DNA of 64,000 bases from Ensifer adhaerens (GCA_900215285.1 OCMG01000004.1:1906001-1970000), one strand, 5' to 3'; shown: positions 27,303 to 36,257, counted from the stretch's first letter. Program-made: numbers and translations. Notes: generated from the letters alone by a model not told the origin.

Positions 27303-28396
27303 CTGATGCGCTCCGTCTTGAGGTAGCTCTTCTGGCGGCGGAACATGTCGCGCCGGGCGAAGGGGAACAGCTCGAAATAGGTGCGGATCTTTACCCATCG
27401 GCCATAGATGCCGAGCGGCTCGAACAGGATGAAGAGGATGAGGATGGTCCCGAAGATCCCGGTCTCCAGGCCGGGGATCGCGATGGAATCGAAGTGGAAG
27501 ATGCTGCTCAGCCCGTCGCGGGCGAAGGCGATCGCCTGCGGCAGGAAGCCGATGACGACGGCGCCCAAGAAGGCACCGTGAATGGTTCCGAGCCCGCCGA
27601 TGACGATCATCAGGATCAGGTTGATCGAGATGACGAGATTGAAGGTCTCCTGGTTGAAGACGCCGGCGAAATGGCCCATCAACGCGCCACCGATGCCGGT
27701 CATGAAGGTGGAGATCGCAAAGGCCATGGCCTTGGTGCGCGCCACGTTGATCCCCATGGCCTGCGCCGAGATTTCGGAGTCGCGCACCGCGGCAAAGGCG
27801 CGTCCCAGCGGTGAGCGCTGAATATTGCGATAGGCGAGCACGATCAGGATGGCGATGGCGAGGATCAGCCAATAGAGGCCGGATGCATTGCCGTAGCGGT
27901 TGAAATTGACGCCGAAGATGTCGATGTCGGGTGCCATCAGGCCATTGACGCCGCCGGTGAGCGGCTCGGCGAGAATGATGATGTCTTCCATCATGACAGA
28001 GACGGCGAGCGTGGCGATTGCCAGATAGATGCCGTGCAGGCGCGTGACCGGCATGGCGAAGAGACCGCCGGCAATGCCGGTGATGATCCCGCCGAGTGGC
28101 AGGGCCAGAATGAAGGGAACACCCGCGCTCTCCAGCAGGACACAGGAATAGGCCCCGATGGCCATGAAGGCGGCGTGGCCGAGACTTGCCTGTCCGCTCT
28201 GGCCGACGAGCAGCATGAGGCCCATGCCGCAGATCGCCCAGATGAGAACGTTGGTGGCCTCGCCGGTCAGGAAGTCGCCGAGGAGGAAGGGCGCGGCAAT
28301 CGCGACGATCAGCAGGAGCGCGTACCAGAAGGCCTGTGCCCCATGCTTGAAGAGGCGGATGTCGGCCTCGTAGGTGGTCTTGAAAACGATCCGCAT
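27299..28396 (-). CDS. livM: Liv-type ABC transporter permease LivM
   Basis: A 365-aa inner-membrane permease with about nine to ten helices and the conserved cytoplasmic loop GRAFAAVRDSEISAQAMGIN that couples to the ATPase. It starts four bases after livH and overlaps livG. It lacks the roughly 100-residue N-terminal extension seen in the other LivM of this window. Confidence 0.93.
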   Translation of the reverse strand: MRIVFKTTYEADIRLFKHGAQAFWYALLLIVAIAAPFLLGDFLTGEATNVLIWAICGMGLMLLVGQSGQASLGHAAFMAIGAYSCVLLESAGVPFILALPLGGIITGIAGGLFAMPVTRLHGIYLAIATLAVSVMMEDIIILAEPLTGGVNGLMAPDIDIFGVNFNRYGNASGLYWLILAIAILIVLAYRNIQRSPLGRAFAAVRDSEISAQAMGINVARTKAMAFAISTFMTGIGGALMGHFAGVFNQETFNLVISINLILMIVIGGLGTIHGAFLGAVVIGFLPQAIAFARDGLSSIFHFDSIAIPGLETGIFGTILILFILFEPLGIYGRWVKIRTYFELFPFARRDMFRRQKSYLKTERIR

Positions 28397-28400
28397 CGGC

Positions 28401-29276
28401 TCACACCTTCTTTGCGCGGACCTGCGAGAGCAGGCCGTGGGGGCGAACGATGAGGACGATCAGCAGGATCAGATAGGGCATGATCTGCGACACGCCGGCG
28501 GCAACATAGCGGGACGACAGCGGCTCGACGAGGCCGATGATCAGGCCGCCGAGAAGTGCGCCGGGCAGGGAGCCGAAACCGCCGATGATGGCGGCGGCGG
28601 ACGCCTTGATGCCGAGAAGGCCGGTCGACGGGTCGATCGTGCCCTTGGCGGCGAAGAGGATCCCCGCAATGGCCGCGACCCCGCCGGCGAGTGCCCAGAC
28701 GAGAGCGTGAACGCGCTTCACCGGGATGCCCATGTAATAGGCGGCGAGCTGATTCTGCGAGGCGGCCTGCATGGCGAGCCCCAGTTTCGTCCTGGCGAAG
28801 AAGAGATAGAGGCCGGCAGTCAGCAGGATTGTGACGATGATGATGGTCAGATCATCGAAACCGAGCACGAGGCCGCCGACACGAATATCCTTGCCCGCCA
28901 GCGGGCTTTCCAGCGATTGCGGTTCATGGCCCCAGATGACGCCTGCGACAAAACGCAGCACGATGCCGAGCGAGATGGTCAGGATGACGATGGCGATCTG
29001 GCTCTCGCCGAACATGCGGCGGATCAGAAGCGCTTCGACGAGATAGCCGACCACGGCCATCACCGCCACGGCCAAGATGCAGGCGAGCCAGAATGGCAGG
29101 CCGAGCTCGTTGGAATTTGCGAAAGTGAGGGTCAGAAATGCCCCCAGCATCATGAAATCGCCCTGGGCGAAATTGACGGCTTCCGTCGCCTTGTAGATCA
29201 GCACGAAGCCGAGGGCGATCAGACCGTAGACGCAGCCATTTGCCAGGCCGCTGATCAGCAATTGCAATAAATCCAC
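28401..29276 (-). CDS. livH: Liv-type ABC transporter permease LivH
   Basis: A 291-aa permease with eight helices, ending in the typical LIVLIVRPHGLL. Family stretches are GLIALGFVLIYKATEAVNFAQGDFMMLGA split over the first two helices. It begins with GTG after a GAGGGA ribosome-binding site. First importer gene of the acyl-CoA block, 86 bases after the TetR gene. Confidence 0.93.
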   Translation of the reverse strand: MDLLQLLISGLANGCVYGLIALGFVLIYKATEAVNFAQGDFMMLGAFLTLTFANSNELGLPFWLACILAVAVMAVVGYLVEALLIRRMFGESQIAIVILTISLGIVLRFVAGVIWGHEPQSLESPLAGKDIRVGGLVLGFDDLTIIIVTILLTAGLYLFFARTKLGLAMQAASQNQLAAYYMGIPVKRVHALVWALAGGVAAIAGILFAAKGTIDPSTGLLGIKASAAAIIGGFGSLPGALLGGLIIGLVEPLSSRYVAAGVSQIMPYLILLIVLIVRPHGLLSQVRAKKV

Positions 29277-29362
29277 TTAGAGGTCCCTCCCTGAACCCTG
29301 GCCGTCAGGCCATCGTGTTTCTTGCGTTTCGGCAGCCCCCCGCTGCCGGATCATCTTTCTCC

Positions 29363-30034
29363 TTATGCATTCAGGCGTGCCGCAGCCGCCGGATCTCCCA
29401 AGCCGGCCAGCGCATAATCGGTACATTGCTGAGCAATCCGTCGACGGTCTTCTGCCGTTTCGCCGGGGCGCTGCTTGTACCAGAAGATCGGCGAGTTCAG
29501 CGCCATGAACATGAGCTGGCGCGCGATACTCGGATCACGATAGCGTATATGGCCATCGCGGACGGCTTCTTCCATGACCGACCTGAAAAGAGCCGAATAG
29601 CGTTCGCGGCTTTCGATGAGTGTGTTGAGCCGCTCGCGCTGTTCCGGCGTCGTCGAGCCGCGAAGATGGATTTCCACGCCTTGCCAGACGGAGTGCTGGT
29701 AGGCTTGGGTTTCGATCATCGACATGCAGTGCGCAAACGCCATGTCGCGCAGGCGCTCGATGGCGGGCGCGTCCTTCTTCAGGCTGGTATCGATCGCCGC
29801 ATAGTTGAATTCCATGCCGACTTCGGCGACCGCAAAGAAGAGGTCCGCCTTTGACGCGAAGAAGTGATAGATGCGACCCTTGGTGGAGCCGAGCCGGCGG
29901 GCAACGTCGTCAATGCTGGTGGAGGCGAAGCCACGCGCCATGAAGCATTGCGCGGCCATCCGCAGGATCTCGACCTGGCTTTCCTCCACAATGTTGCGCT
30001 CAAGGCTGCTGATTGCGGACGCATTCGCGGTCAT
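29363..30034 (-). CDS. TetR-family transcriptional regulator
   Basis: A 223-aa regulator with an N-terminal helix-turn-helix (about residues 22-70; FASTSIDDVARRLGSTKGRIYHFF) and a TetR_C-like ligand domain. It is the first gene of the minus-strand acyl-CoA block and is divergent from the carrier-protein cluster. The palindrome at 30100-30117 is the likely operator. Acyl-CoA esters are the common ligands of TetR regulators in such loci, so one may be the effector here; this is inferred. Confidence 0.92.
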   Translation of the reverse strand: MTANASAISSLERNIVEESQVEILRMAAQCFMARGFASTSIDDVARRLGSTKGRIYHFFASKADLFFAVAEVGMEFNYAAIDTSLKKDAPAIERLRDMAFAHCMSMIETQAYQHSVWQGVEIHLRGSTTPEQRERLNTLIESRERYSALFRSVMEEAVRDGHIRYRDPSIARQLMFMALNSPIFWYKQRPGETAEDRRRIAQQCTDYALAGLGDPAAAARLNA

Positions 30035-30099
30035 CCGGCCCCGTCCTCCCCTGTCTGGCGCCGCACTCTGATCTCACGGCTTTCGTTGTCGAAAATTAG

Positions 30100-30117
30100 A
30101 CATACTACCGAGTATGT
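30100..30117. promoter_or_regulatory. TetR-type operator palindrome in the divergent promoter region
   Basis: ACATACT-ACCG-AGTATGT, perfect 7-base arms with a 4-base centre, lies 66 bases upstream of the TetR gene and 145 bases before the carrier-protein gene. Size and position suit a TetR dimer acting on both divergent transcripts. The remaining part of this 227-base gap shows only weak promoter-like matches. Confidence 0.7.
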
Positions 30118-30261
30118 TGTCAAGCGGTCCCGTTGTGGAACACTACCTGCGGCTTAAGGATTTCTTGTCCATATTCCTTAGGTCGATCTTATCCTGCCTG
30201 TGATTTCCTTCAGTCATCGAAAAACTATGCTTTCGCTGTCTGTTCCGAGAAGGAGAATAAG

Positions 30262-30513
30262 ATGAAGGACAAGATCAGGGAACTTCTGGCCAAGCTGGGC
30301 GGTCTGCCGGTGGCGGTTGATACGCTCGCGGACGGCGCGGACCTCTACGCGGCCGGACTGTCCTCTTTTGCTTCGGTTCAGCTGATGCTCGGCATCGAAG
30401 ACGCTTTCGATATCGAGTTTCCGGACCACCTTCTCAACCGAAAGTCGTTCGCGTCGATCGACGCCATTGCCGAGACCGTGACGGCAATTGTTGATGGTCA
30501 GGAAGCTGCGTGA
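30262..30513 (+). CDS. discrete acyl/aminoacyl carrier protein
   Basis: An 83-aa carrier protein. The phosphopantetheine attachment site is Ser35 in DLYAAGLSSFASVQLM, matching the canonical Asp-Ser-Leu position but with Ser-Ser-Phe. The remainder forms the four-helix fold (LGIEDAFDIEFPD). The start at 30262 follows AAGGAG. It overlaps the dehydrogenase-like gene (TGATG) and is two genes upstream of the amino acid:[carrier protein] ligase. This supports it as the ligase's aminoacyl acceptor rather than a fatty-acid ACP. Confidence 0.92.
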   Translation: MKDKIRELLAKLGGLPVAVDTLADGADLYAAGLSSFASVQLMLGIEDAFDIEFPDHLLNRKSFASIDAIAETVTAIVDGQEAA

Positions 30514-31694
30514 TGAACATGATGTCCGAGATTCGAGGTGCCGGGCTCGTTGAGCGTGCCCGCGAGGTAGCGGCCGTTGCCGCCAAATATGCCGATGTCG
30601 TCGACAAGGAAGGCCGCTTCCCCCACGAGGCCGTGGCGGCGATGAAGTCGGCGCGTCTTTTCGGCATCCAGATTCCGATCCTTCTGGGCGGCGAGGGGGC
30701 AACCGTTGCCGAGATTGCCGAACTCTGCTCGATCATCGCGCAGGAATGTGCGTCTTCGGCCATGATCTTCGCCATGCATCACATCAAGCTGTCGAGCTGC
30801 GTCTCGCATGGCATGGGCGACGCATGGCACGAAGCCTTCATGCACCGCATCGTGCGCGAACAGCTGTTGCTCGGCTCGGCCACGACCGAGGCCGGCATTG
30901 GCGGCAACCTGCGCAACTCGATCTGCGCCATTGAGGTCGACGGTGACATCTGCCGCCTGACCAAGGAGGCGACCGTCATCTCCTATGGCAAGCAGGCCGA
31001 TGCGATCCTCATCACCTCACGTTCGCACAAGGATGCTGCCTCGACCGACCAGGTCATGACCGTGTTCCTCAAGGACCAGTACACGCTCGAGCAGACTCAT
31101 GTCTGGGACACGCTCGGCATGCGCGGCACCTGCTCGGACGGGTTCCTGTTCAAGGCGGAAGCGCCGAAGGAACAGATCCTGCCTAAGCCCTTTGCCGAAA
31201 TCGCGGCCGAGTCCATGCTGGCGACCTGCCATCTTCTCTGGTCGGGCGTCTGGTATGGTATCGCGCTTAATGCCGTGACCCGGGCCCAGGCCTTCGTGCG
31301 TGCCGCTGCGCGCGCCAATCCCGGCACGACACCGCCCGGCGCCCTGCGTCTGGCTGAAGCCACTGCCGAACTGCATCTGATCAAGTCCAACGTCATTGCC
31401 GGTATCGAGCGCTTCGAAGCCGCCAAGGAAGACCCGGCGCAGCTTTCGTCCATGGGCTTCGCGGTGGCGATGAACAACGTCAAGATCGCGACCTCGCAGA
31501 AGATCCTTTCCGTCATCAACCAGGCGATGATGATCTGCGGCATTGCCGGCTACAAGAATGGCACACCCTACAGCCTCGGCCGCCATCTGCGTGACGCGCA
31601 TTCGGCCCAGCTGATGATTTCCAACGATCGCATCCTGTCGAACACCGCGACGATGCTGACCGTTCATAAACTCGATACGAGCCTGATGGGATAA
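30513..31694 (+). CDS. acyl-CoA-dehydrogenase-like flavoprotein of the carrier-protein cluster
   Basis: A 393-aa protein of the acyl-CoA dehydrogenase fold (helical N-terminus, beta domain with [15 protein letters not shown], helical C-terminus). The loop where the catalytic Glu normally sits reads [12 protein letters not shown], near residues 366-377, with no Glu. It may act on an aminoacyl or acyl group tethered to the neighbouring carrier protein, as related enzymes do in pyrrole-forming NRPS pathways, or as a flavin monooxygenase-like variant. Substrate unknown. Translationally coupled to the carrier gene by TGATG. Confidence 0.85.
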   Translation: MNMMSEIRGAGLVERAREVAAVAAKYADVVDKEGRFPHEAVAAMKSARLFGIQIPILLGGEGATVAEIAELCSIIAQECASSAMIFAMHHIKLSSCVSHGMGDAWHEAFMHRIVREQLLLGSATTEAGIGGNLRNSICAIEVDGDICRLTKEATVISYGKQADAILITSRSHKDAASTDQVMTVFLKDQYTLEQTHVWDTLGMRGTCSDGFLFKAEAPKEQILPKPFAEIAAESMLATCHLLWSGVWYGIALNAVTRAQAFVRAAARANPGTTPPGALRLAEATAELHLIKSNVIAGIERFEAAKEDPAQLSSMGFAVAMNNVKIATSQKILSVINQAMMICGIAGYKNGTPYSLGRHLRDAHSAQLMISNDRILSNTATMLTVHKLDTSLMG

Positions 31695-31698
31695 CGTG

Positions 31699-32607
31699 AT
31701 GGATATGCAAGTGACCTTTCTTGACCGACTTTTTGACAGCGGCCTCCTCATCGACACTGGCGTCGAAGGCCTTTACGCCCGCTCCGGCACGTTCGAAGAC
31801 GTCATTACCGGCTTCGAGCGCCTCATCGACAAGTTCTCCGGCGAAACGGGTGCCGAAGTCATCCGCTTCCCCCCCGGCATGAACCGCAGCTATTTCGAAG
31901 GCTCGGGCTACATGAAGAACTTTCCGCAGCTCGCCGGCACCGTTCATTGCTTCTGCGGCGATGACATGGCGCACGCGAGCCTCATCCAGTGCATGGCCGA
32001 GGGCAAGGACTGGACGGAAGGCCAGAAGGCCTCCGACATCGTTCTGACGCCGGCGGCCTGCTATCCGCTCTATCCGATCGTGGCGAAGCGCGGCAATCTT
32101 CAGGCGGGCGGCGGTCTCTTCAACATCCAGTCCTATTGCTTCCGCCACGAGCCGTCGATGGACCCGGCCCGCATGCAGCTCTTCCGCATGCGCGAATTCG
32201 TCCGCATGGGCAAGCCGGAAGACGTCATGGCCTTCCGTCAGGAATGGATGGAAAAGGGCAAGGAACTGATGGCGCAGGTGGCGCTGCCGGTCGATATCGA
32301 CGTGGCCAACGACCCCTTCTTCGGCCGCGCCGGCCGTCTCATGAAGAACAACCAACGCGACCAGAACCTGAAGTTCGAGCTGCTGATCCCGATCACCTCC
32401 GTCTCCAAGCCAACGGCCTGCATGAGCTTCAACTACCATCAGGACCATTTCGGCAAGACCTGGGACCTGAAGACCGTCGACGGCGAAACCGCCCACACGG
32501 CCTGCGTCGGTTTCGGCCTGGAGCGCATCGCGCTCGCGCTCTTCCACCACCATGGGCTCGATCCCAAGCTGTGGCCTCGTGAGGTCCGCGACGCCCTCTT
32601 CGGGTGA
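31699..32607 (+). CDS. amino acid:[carrier protein] ligase (SerRS-like)
   Basis: A 302-aa homologue of the catalytic core of class II seryl-tRNA synthetase without a tRNA-binding domain. Motif 2 is FRHE with [17 protein letters not shown], and motif 3 is GFGLERI. Probable zinc ligands Cys121, Glu166 and Cys269 are offset by exactly ten from those I recall for the Bradyrhizobium enzyme (Cys131, Glu176, Cys279). Those enzymes activate glycine or alanine and load it on the phosphopantetheine of a dedicated carrier protein, which here is the 83-aa protein two genes upstream. ATG 31699 was chosen; 31705 is possible. Confidence 0.93.
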   Translation: MDMQVTFLDRLFDSGLLIDTGVEGLYARSGTFEDVITGFERLIDKFSGETGAEVIRFPPGMNRSYFEGSGYMKNFPQLAGTVHCFCGDDMAHASLIQCMAEGKDWTEGQKASDIVLTPAACYPLYPIVAKRGNLQAGGGLFNIQSYCFRHEPSMDPARMQLFRMREFVRMGKPEDVMAFRQEWMEKGKELMAQVALPVDIDVANDPFFGRAGRLMKNNQRDQNLKFELLIPITSVSKPTACMSFNYHQDHFGKTWDLKTVDGETAHTACVGFGLERIALALFHHHGLDPKLWPREVRDALFG

Positions 32608-32611
32608 TCCG

Positions 32612-33571
32612 ATGACGGGCATTCTGAACGTCACGCCCAACGGTTATCAGCCGCATGCGCTCCATTCCCCGGAGCGCATGTGGCCCGAAACCAATTGCTA
32701 TACCGATCTCTGGATCGAGCTTCTGGCAGCCCAAGGCCTTGCGCCGCAATCCATGCTGGCCTTCACGCTCACCCAGGATTTCGAGGGCGACCAGATGACC
32801 TTCTTCAAGGTTCCGCTGGAAGACCTTGAAACGCTTTACGGAATTGTGGTCACCGAGTTGGCCATCTACGACAGGGTCGAGGCCCATGTCGCCGAACAGG
32901 CGGCGCGCGGCCGCATCTGCCTGATCGAGATGGACTCATTCTACATGCCCGACACGCAGGGCGTCGCCTATAAGCTTGAGCACGGGAAGACGACGGTTGC
33001 GATCAACCGGATGGATCTCGACGCACGAGAGCTCGACTATTTCCACAATGCCGGCTTCTTCCATCTGTCGGGCGAGGATTTCGACGGGCTGTTCCAGCTG
33101 AACGCGCCGGAAGGTGCCTTACCCTTCCTGCCCTATACCGAATTCGCCAAGCTGCCGGATTTCTATCCGGATGAGCGCGAGCTACGCGAGGAGGCATTCT
33201 CGCTCGGCCAGTATCACTATGACCGCCGGCCGGCCGAAAACCCGATTGCCGCCTTTTCGGCCGTCTTTCCAGAAGCCGCCGCGAAGGTGGCTGAACGTCC
33301 CTTCGGGTTCTTCCACAAATATGCCTTCAATACGCTTCGTCAGGCGGGCGCGAATTTCGAACTCTGTGGCAGTTATTTCGAATGGCTCGGGCCGGACTTT
33401 GCCGAGCCCGCGGCTCACGCGATGCGGATTTCGGAAGTGATGAAATCGGCGCAGTTCCAGCTGGCGCGCGCGGTAACGCGGAAGAAGTTCGAGCCGCTGA
33501 CGGGCGCGCTGGAGCCTGCGGCGGAGGCTTGGGAGAAGCTGATGGAAAGTGCGGGCAGGGCGCTGACCTGA
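32612..33571 (+). CDS. DUF1839-family protein, possible BtrH-like aminoacyltransferase
   Basis: A 319-aa cytoplasmic protein starting four bases after the ligase. Its N-terminal half has a fixed order of features: Cys29 (ETNCYTDLW), DFEGDQ (56-61), MDSFYMPDT (107-115) and His124 (LEHGKTT). This resembles the Cys...Asp...His layout of the BtrH N-terminal domain, an enzyme that moves an aminoacyl group from a carrier protein to an amine in butirosin synthesis. The suggested role, releasing the aminoacyl group from the carrier protein to an acceptor, is inference; the family has no assigned function that I know of. Confidence 0.85.
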   Translation: MTGILNVTPNGYQPHALHSPERMWPETNCYTDLWIELLAAQGLAPQSMLAFTLTQDFEGDQMTFFKVPLEDLETLYGIVVTELAIYDRVEAHVAEQAARGRICLIEMDSFYMPDTQGVAYKLEHGKTTVAINRMDLDARELDYFHNAGFFHLSGEDFDGLFQLNAPEGALPFLPYTEFAKLPDFYPDERELREEAFSLGQYHYDRRPAENPIAAFSAVFPEAAAKVAERPFGFFHKYAFNTLRQAGANFELCGSYFEWLGPDFAEPAAHAMRISEVMKSAQFQLARAVTRKKFEPLTGALEPAAEAWEKLMESAGRALT

Positions 33572-33573
33572 CT

Positions 33574-33780
33574 CCCTCCCCCTTGTGGGGAGGGTTGGGG
33601 AGGGGTCTTTCTTCGGCAAACTCGGCCTCTGCGCGAAATACCCCCTCTGGCTGCCGCCATCTCCCCCACAAGGGGGGAGACGGATAAAGGCACACTCTTC
33701 TCCCCTCGGGGAGAGGTCCGCCGAGCGGGGCGGAGGCGGCGTGAGGGGGCACCTTGCCGTCTCCTCCAAGGAAAGATCGA
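33574..33780. repeat. mosaic of rhizobial intergenic palindromes
   Basis: The 219-base gap between DUF1839 and the GH2-like gene is made of CT/GA-rich palindromes: CCCTCCCC/GGGGAGGG near 33575-33595, TCTCCCCC/GGGGGGAGA near 33660-33681, and TTCTCCCC/GGGGAGA near 33697-33715. The same unit type occurs at 15.3 and 20.3 kb. No gene is visible. Confidence 0.75.
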
Positions 33781-33790
33781 AGAGACCACC

Positions 33791-36223
33791 ATGACCGACC
33801 ACGTCACCTCATCCGCCCAACCCACAATCCGCCGTCTCGATGACGGCTGGGTGATGGAAATGACGCGGGCGGGCGCGTGCGCGAGCCCGGACGAGATTGT
33901 CGGGATCGAGGACTTCATCCCCGCCTTTGTGCCCGGCACGGTCGCGCAGGCGCTGGAGGCGGCGGGGCGGTTCAACCGGACCGATCCTGTGCCTCTGGAC
34001 GACCGCGACGCGTGGTATGTGCTGCGTCTCGATGAGGAGCCGGGCGATGCCATCTTGCGCTTCGAGGGGTTGGCGACAGTGGCCGAGGTGTGGCTCAACG
34101 GCGACCGGATTCTTTCGAGTCAAAGCATGTATTTAAGCCACGACGTTACCGTCCACCTTCAGGGCGGGGACAGGCTGGCGATCTGCTTTCGGGCGCTGGG
34201 TCCGCTGCTTGGAAAGAAGGGGCCACGGGCGCGCTGGCGGCCGCAGATGATCACGCCAACAGGTGTGCGGCTCTTCCGCACCACGACGCTGGGGCGCATG
34301 CCGGGATGGTGCCCGGACGTGCATGCGGTCGGGCCGTGGCGGCCGGTTTCGGTCATTCGACAGGCCAAGGATCAGCCGGGCGAGGCGCGCATTTCGGCGC
34401 GACGCGATGCGCAGGGTTGCGGGCATCTGATGGTCCGGATCGAGAATGCGGAAGGGGCGACAGTGACCTGTGCCGGGGCAAGCGCAAAGGTGGTTGACGG
34501 TTCTGCCGTTCTTGTGCTGCCCGATGCTGAGCCCTGGTGGCCGCGCACCCACGGCAAGCCGGTTCTGCATGACGTGACGCTCGAATGGGGCGGCGAGACG
34601 GTGCTGCTTGGTCGCACCGGCTTTCGCCATATCGAAGTCGATCGTGACACGGACGGGCAGGGCTTTGGACTGAAGGTCAACGGCGTTCCGGTCTTCTGCC
34701 GCGGGGCGGTCTGGACGACGGCCGATATCGTCAGTCTGCCGGGCGGGCGAGAGGACTATCGCCCGTGGCTGGAAAGAGCCGCGAGCGCGAACATGAACAT
34801 GATCCGTATCGGCGGAACCATGGCCTATGAAAGTGCCGAGTTCTTCCAGCTTTGCGACGAACTCGGCCTGATGGTCTGGCAGGAGTTGATGCTCGCCAAT
34901 TTCGATTATCCGGCGAGTGATGCCGCCTGGCTGGCCGACATGAAGCAAGAGGTCGCGCAATTGCTCGACCGGACCTCGGCCTCGCCGTCGCTCGCCGTCG
35001 TCTGCGGCGGCTCGGAAGTTTATCAGCAGGCGGCCATGCTCGGCCTGCCGGAAGCGATCTACAAATCAGACCTGACGGAAAGCATGCTTCCCGAGCTTGT
35101 GCGTGCACATCGGCCGGACTGCATCTGGGTTCCCAATTCCCCCTCCGGCGGGGCGATGCCCTTTTCGCCCAATGCCGGCGTCACGCATTACTATGGCGTC
35201 GGGGCCTATATGCGACCTCTCGAAGATGCCCGGCGCGCCCATGTCCGCTTTGCCGCTGAAAGCCTTGCCTTCGCTCATGTGCCGGAGCAGGCGACGCTCG
35301 ACAAGTATCTGCCCGTCGCCCCTGTTCACGATCCGCGCTGGAAGGCTCGGGTGCCGCGCGACCGAGGTGCCTCGTGGGATTTCGAGGATGTGCGGGATTT
35401 CTACCTGAAGCTCCTTTACGAGGTCGAACCGGAGCGGCTGCGGCGCGAAAATCCGGGGCTCTATCTCGATCTGTCGCGGGCCGTGACGGGTGAAGTGATC
35501 GAGGCGACGTTTGCCGAATGGCGTCGCGCTGGCTCGTCCTGCCGGGGCGCGCTACTCTGGACATTCCAGGATCTTCTACCGGGCCCGGGTTGGGGGCTGA
35601 TTGATGCGACCGGCACGCCGAAGCCTGTCTGGCACGCCGTGCGCCGCGCGCTGCGGCCCCTGCAGGTGATGCTGACCGATGAGGGAACCAACGGCGTCGA
35701 TCTGCATATCCTCAATGATCTCAGCGAGGCGACAGATGTGAGTGTCGAACTCGTTTGCCTGCGTGATGGAGCCGTGCCGGTGGTCTCCGGGAGGCGCGAT
35801 CTGACGCTCGATCCCCATTCTGCGACGACCATTGCGGCCACTGATCTCTTCGGCGCCTTCTTCGACACGGCTTATGCTTTCCGCTTCGGCCCGCCCTCGC
35901 ATGATGTCACGGTGGCGCGGCTGATCGATCGGCTGAGCGGCGAAGAGATCGCCAGCGCCTTTCACTTCCCGCTCGGGCGCTCGACGGCCCGGCATGATGT
36001 GACATTCACGCTGGAACTCGTCGAGTCGGATCAGGGCCTTGCGCTGGAGATTTCGACCGACCGCTTGGCCCAGAATGTGCAGATTGACGTGGCCGGTTTC
36101 GATGTTTCGGACAACTGGTTCCACCTCGCGCCCGGCCGCCCGCGCCGCATTCTGCTGAAGGGTGAAGGCAAGCCCTCCGGCGAGGTTCGCCTCGCCGGTG
36201 GACGTAGCCTCTCAAGGTTTTGA
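33791..36223 (+). CDS. GH2-like glycosidase (beta-mannosidase type), cytoplasmic
   Basis: An 810-aa protein with the GH2 layout: N-terminal jelly-roll sugar-binding domain (AWYVLRLDE, VWLNGDRI), an Ig-like domain, a TIM barrel from about 290 (CRGAVWTTADI, NMIRIGG, LMVWQELM), and C-terminal beta domains. The likely acid/base is Glu409 in GGSEVYQQ and the likely nucleophile Glu490 in RFAAESLAF. No signal peptide is seen. It follows the carrier-protein genes on the same strand after a repeat-filled gap and may trim or transfer a glycoside in that pathway; co-transcription is uncertain. Confidence 0.87.
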   Translation: MTDHVTSSAQPTIRRLDDGWVMEMTRAGACASPDEIVGIEDFIPAFVPGTVAQALEAAGRFNRTDPVPLDDRDAWYVLRLDEEPGDAILRFEGLATVAEVWLNGDRILSSQSMYLSHDVTVHLQGGDRLAICFRALGPLLGKKGPRARWRPQMITPTGVRLFRTTTLGRMPGWCPDVHAVGPWRPVSVIRQAKDQPGEARISARRDAQGCGHLMVRIENAEGATVTCAGASAKVVDGSAVLVLPDAEPWWPRTHGKPVLHDVTLEWGGETVLLGRTGFRHIEVDRDTDGQGFGLKVNGVPVFCRGAVWTTADIVSLPGGREDYRPWLERAASANMNMIRIGGTMAYESAEFFQLCDELGLMVWQELMLANFDYPASDAAWLADMKQEVAQLLDRTSASPSLAVVCGGSEVYQQAAMLGLPEAIYKSDLTESMLPELVRAHRPDCIWVPNSPSGGAMPFSPNAGVTHYYGVGAYMRPLEDARRAHVRFAAESLAFAHVPEQATLDKYLPVAPVHDPRWKARVPRDRGASWDFEDVRDFYLKLLYEVEPERLRRENPGLYLDLSRAVTGEVIEATFAEWRRAGSSCRGALLWTFQDLLPGPGWGLIDATGTPKPVWHAVRRALRPLQVMLTDEGTNGVDLHILNDLSEATDVSVELVCLRDGAVPVVSGRRDLTLDPHSATTIAATDLFGAFFDTAYAFRFGPPSHDVTVARLIDRLSGEEIASAFHFPLGRSTARHDVTFTLELVESDQGLALEISTDRLAQNVQIDVAGFDVSDNWFHLAPGRPRRILLKGEGKPSGEVRLAGGRSLSRF

Positions 36224-36257
36224 GAAGTTGAGTCCGACCTGCGAGGCAAGCCGTTTA

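Noticed and set aside
26526..27872. A LivM-LivG fusion read as one protein
   Set aside because: The N-terminal 190 codons are out of frame with livM and form a low-complexity peptide. The real livG starts at 27302 with an ATGA overlap.
30133..30261. A 43-residue N-terminal extension of the carrier protein
   Set aside because: Carrier-protein homology begins at MKDKI, where AAGGAG gives a proper ribosome-binding site. The extension would also run through the regulatory region.
15284..33780. CRISPR-like array from recurring hairpin units
   Set aside because: The units at 15.3, 20.3 and 33.6 kb are scattered, imperfect palindromes without regular spacers or cas genes. They are typical rhizobial intergenic repeats.
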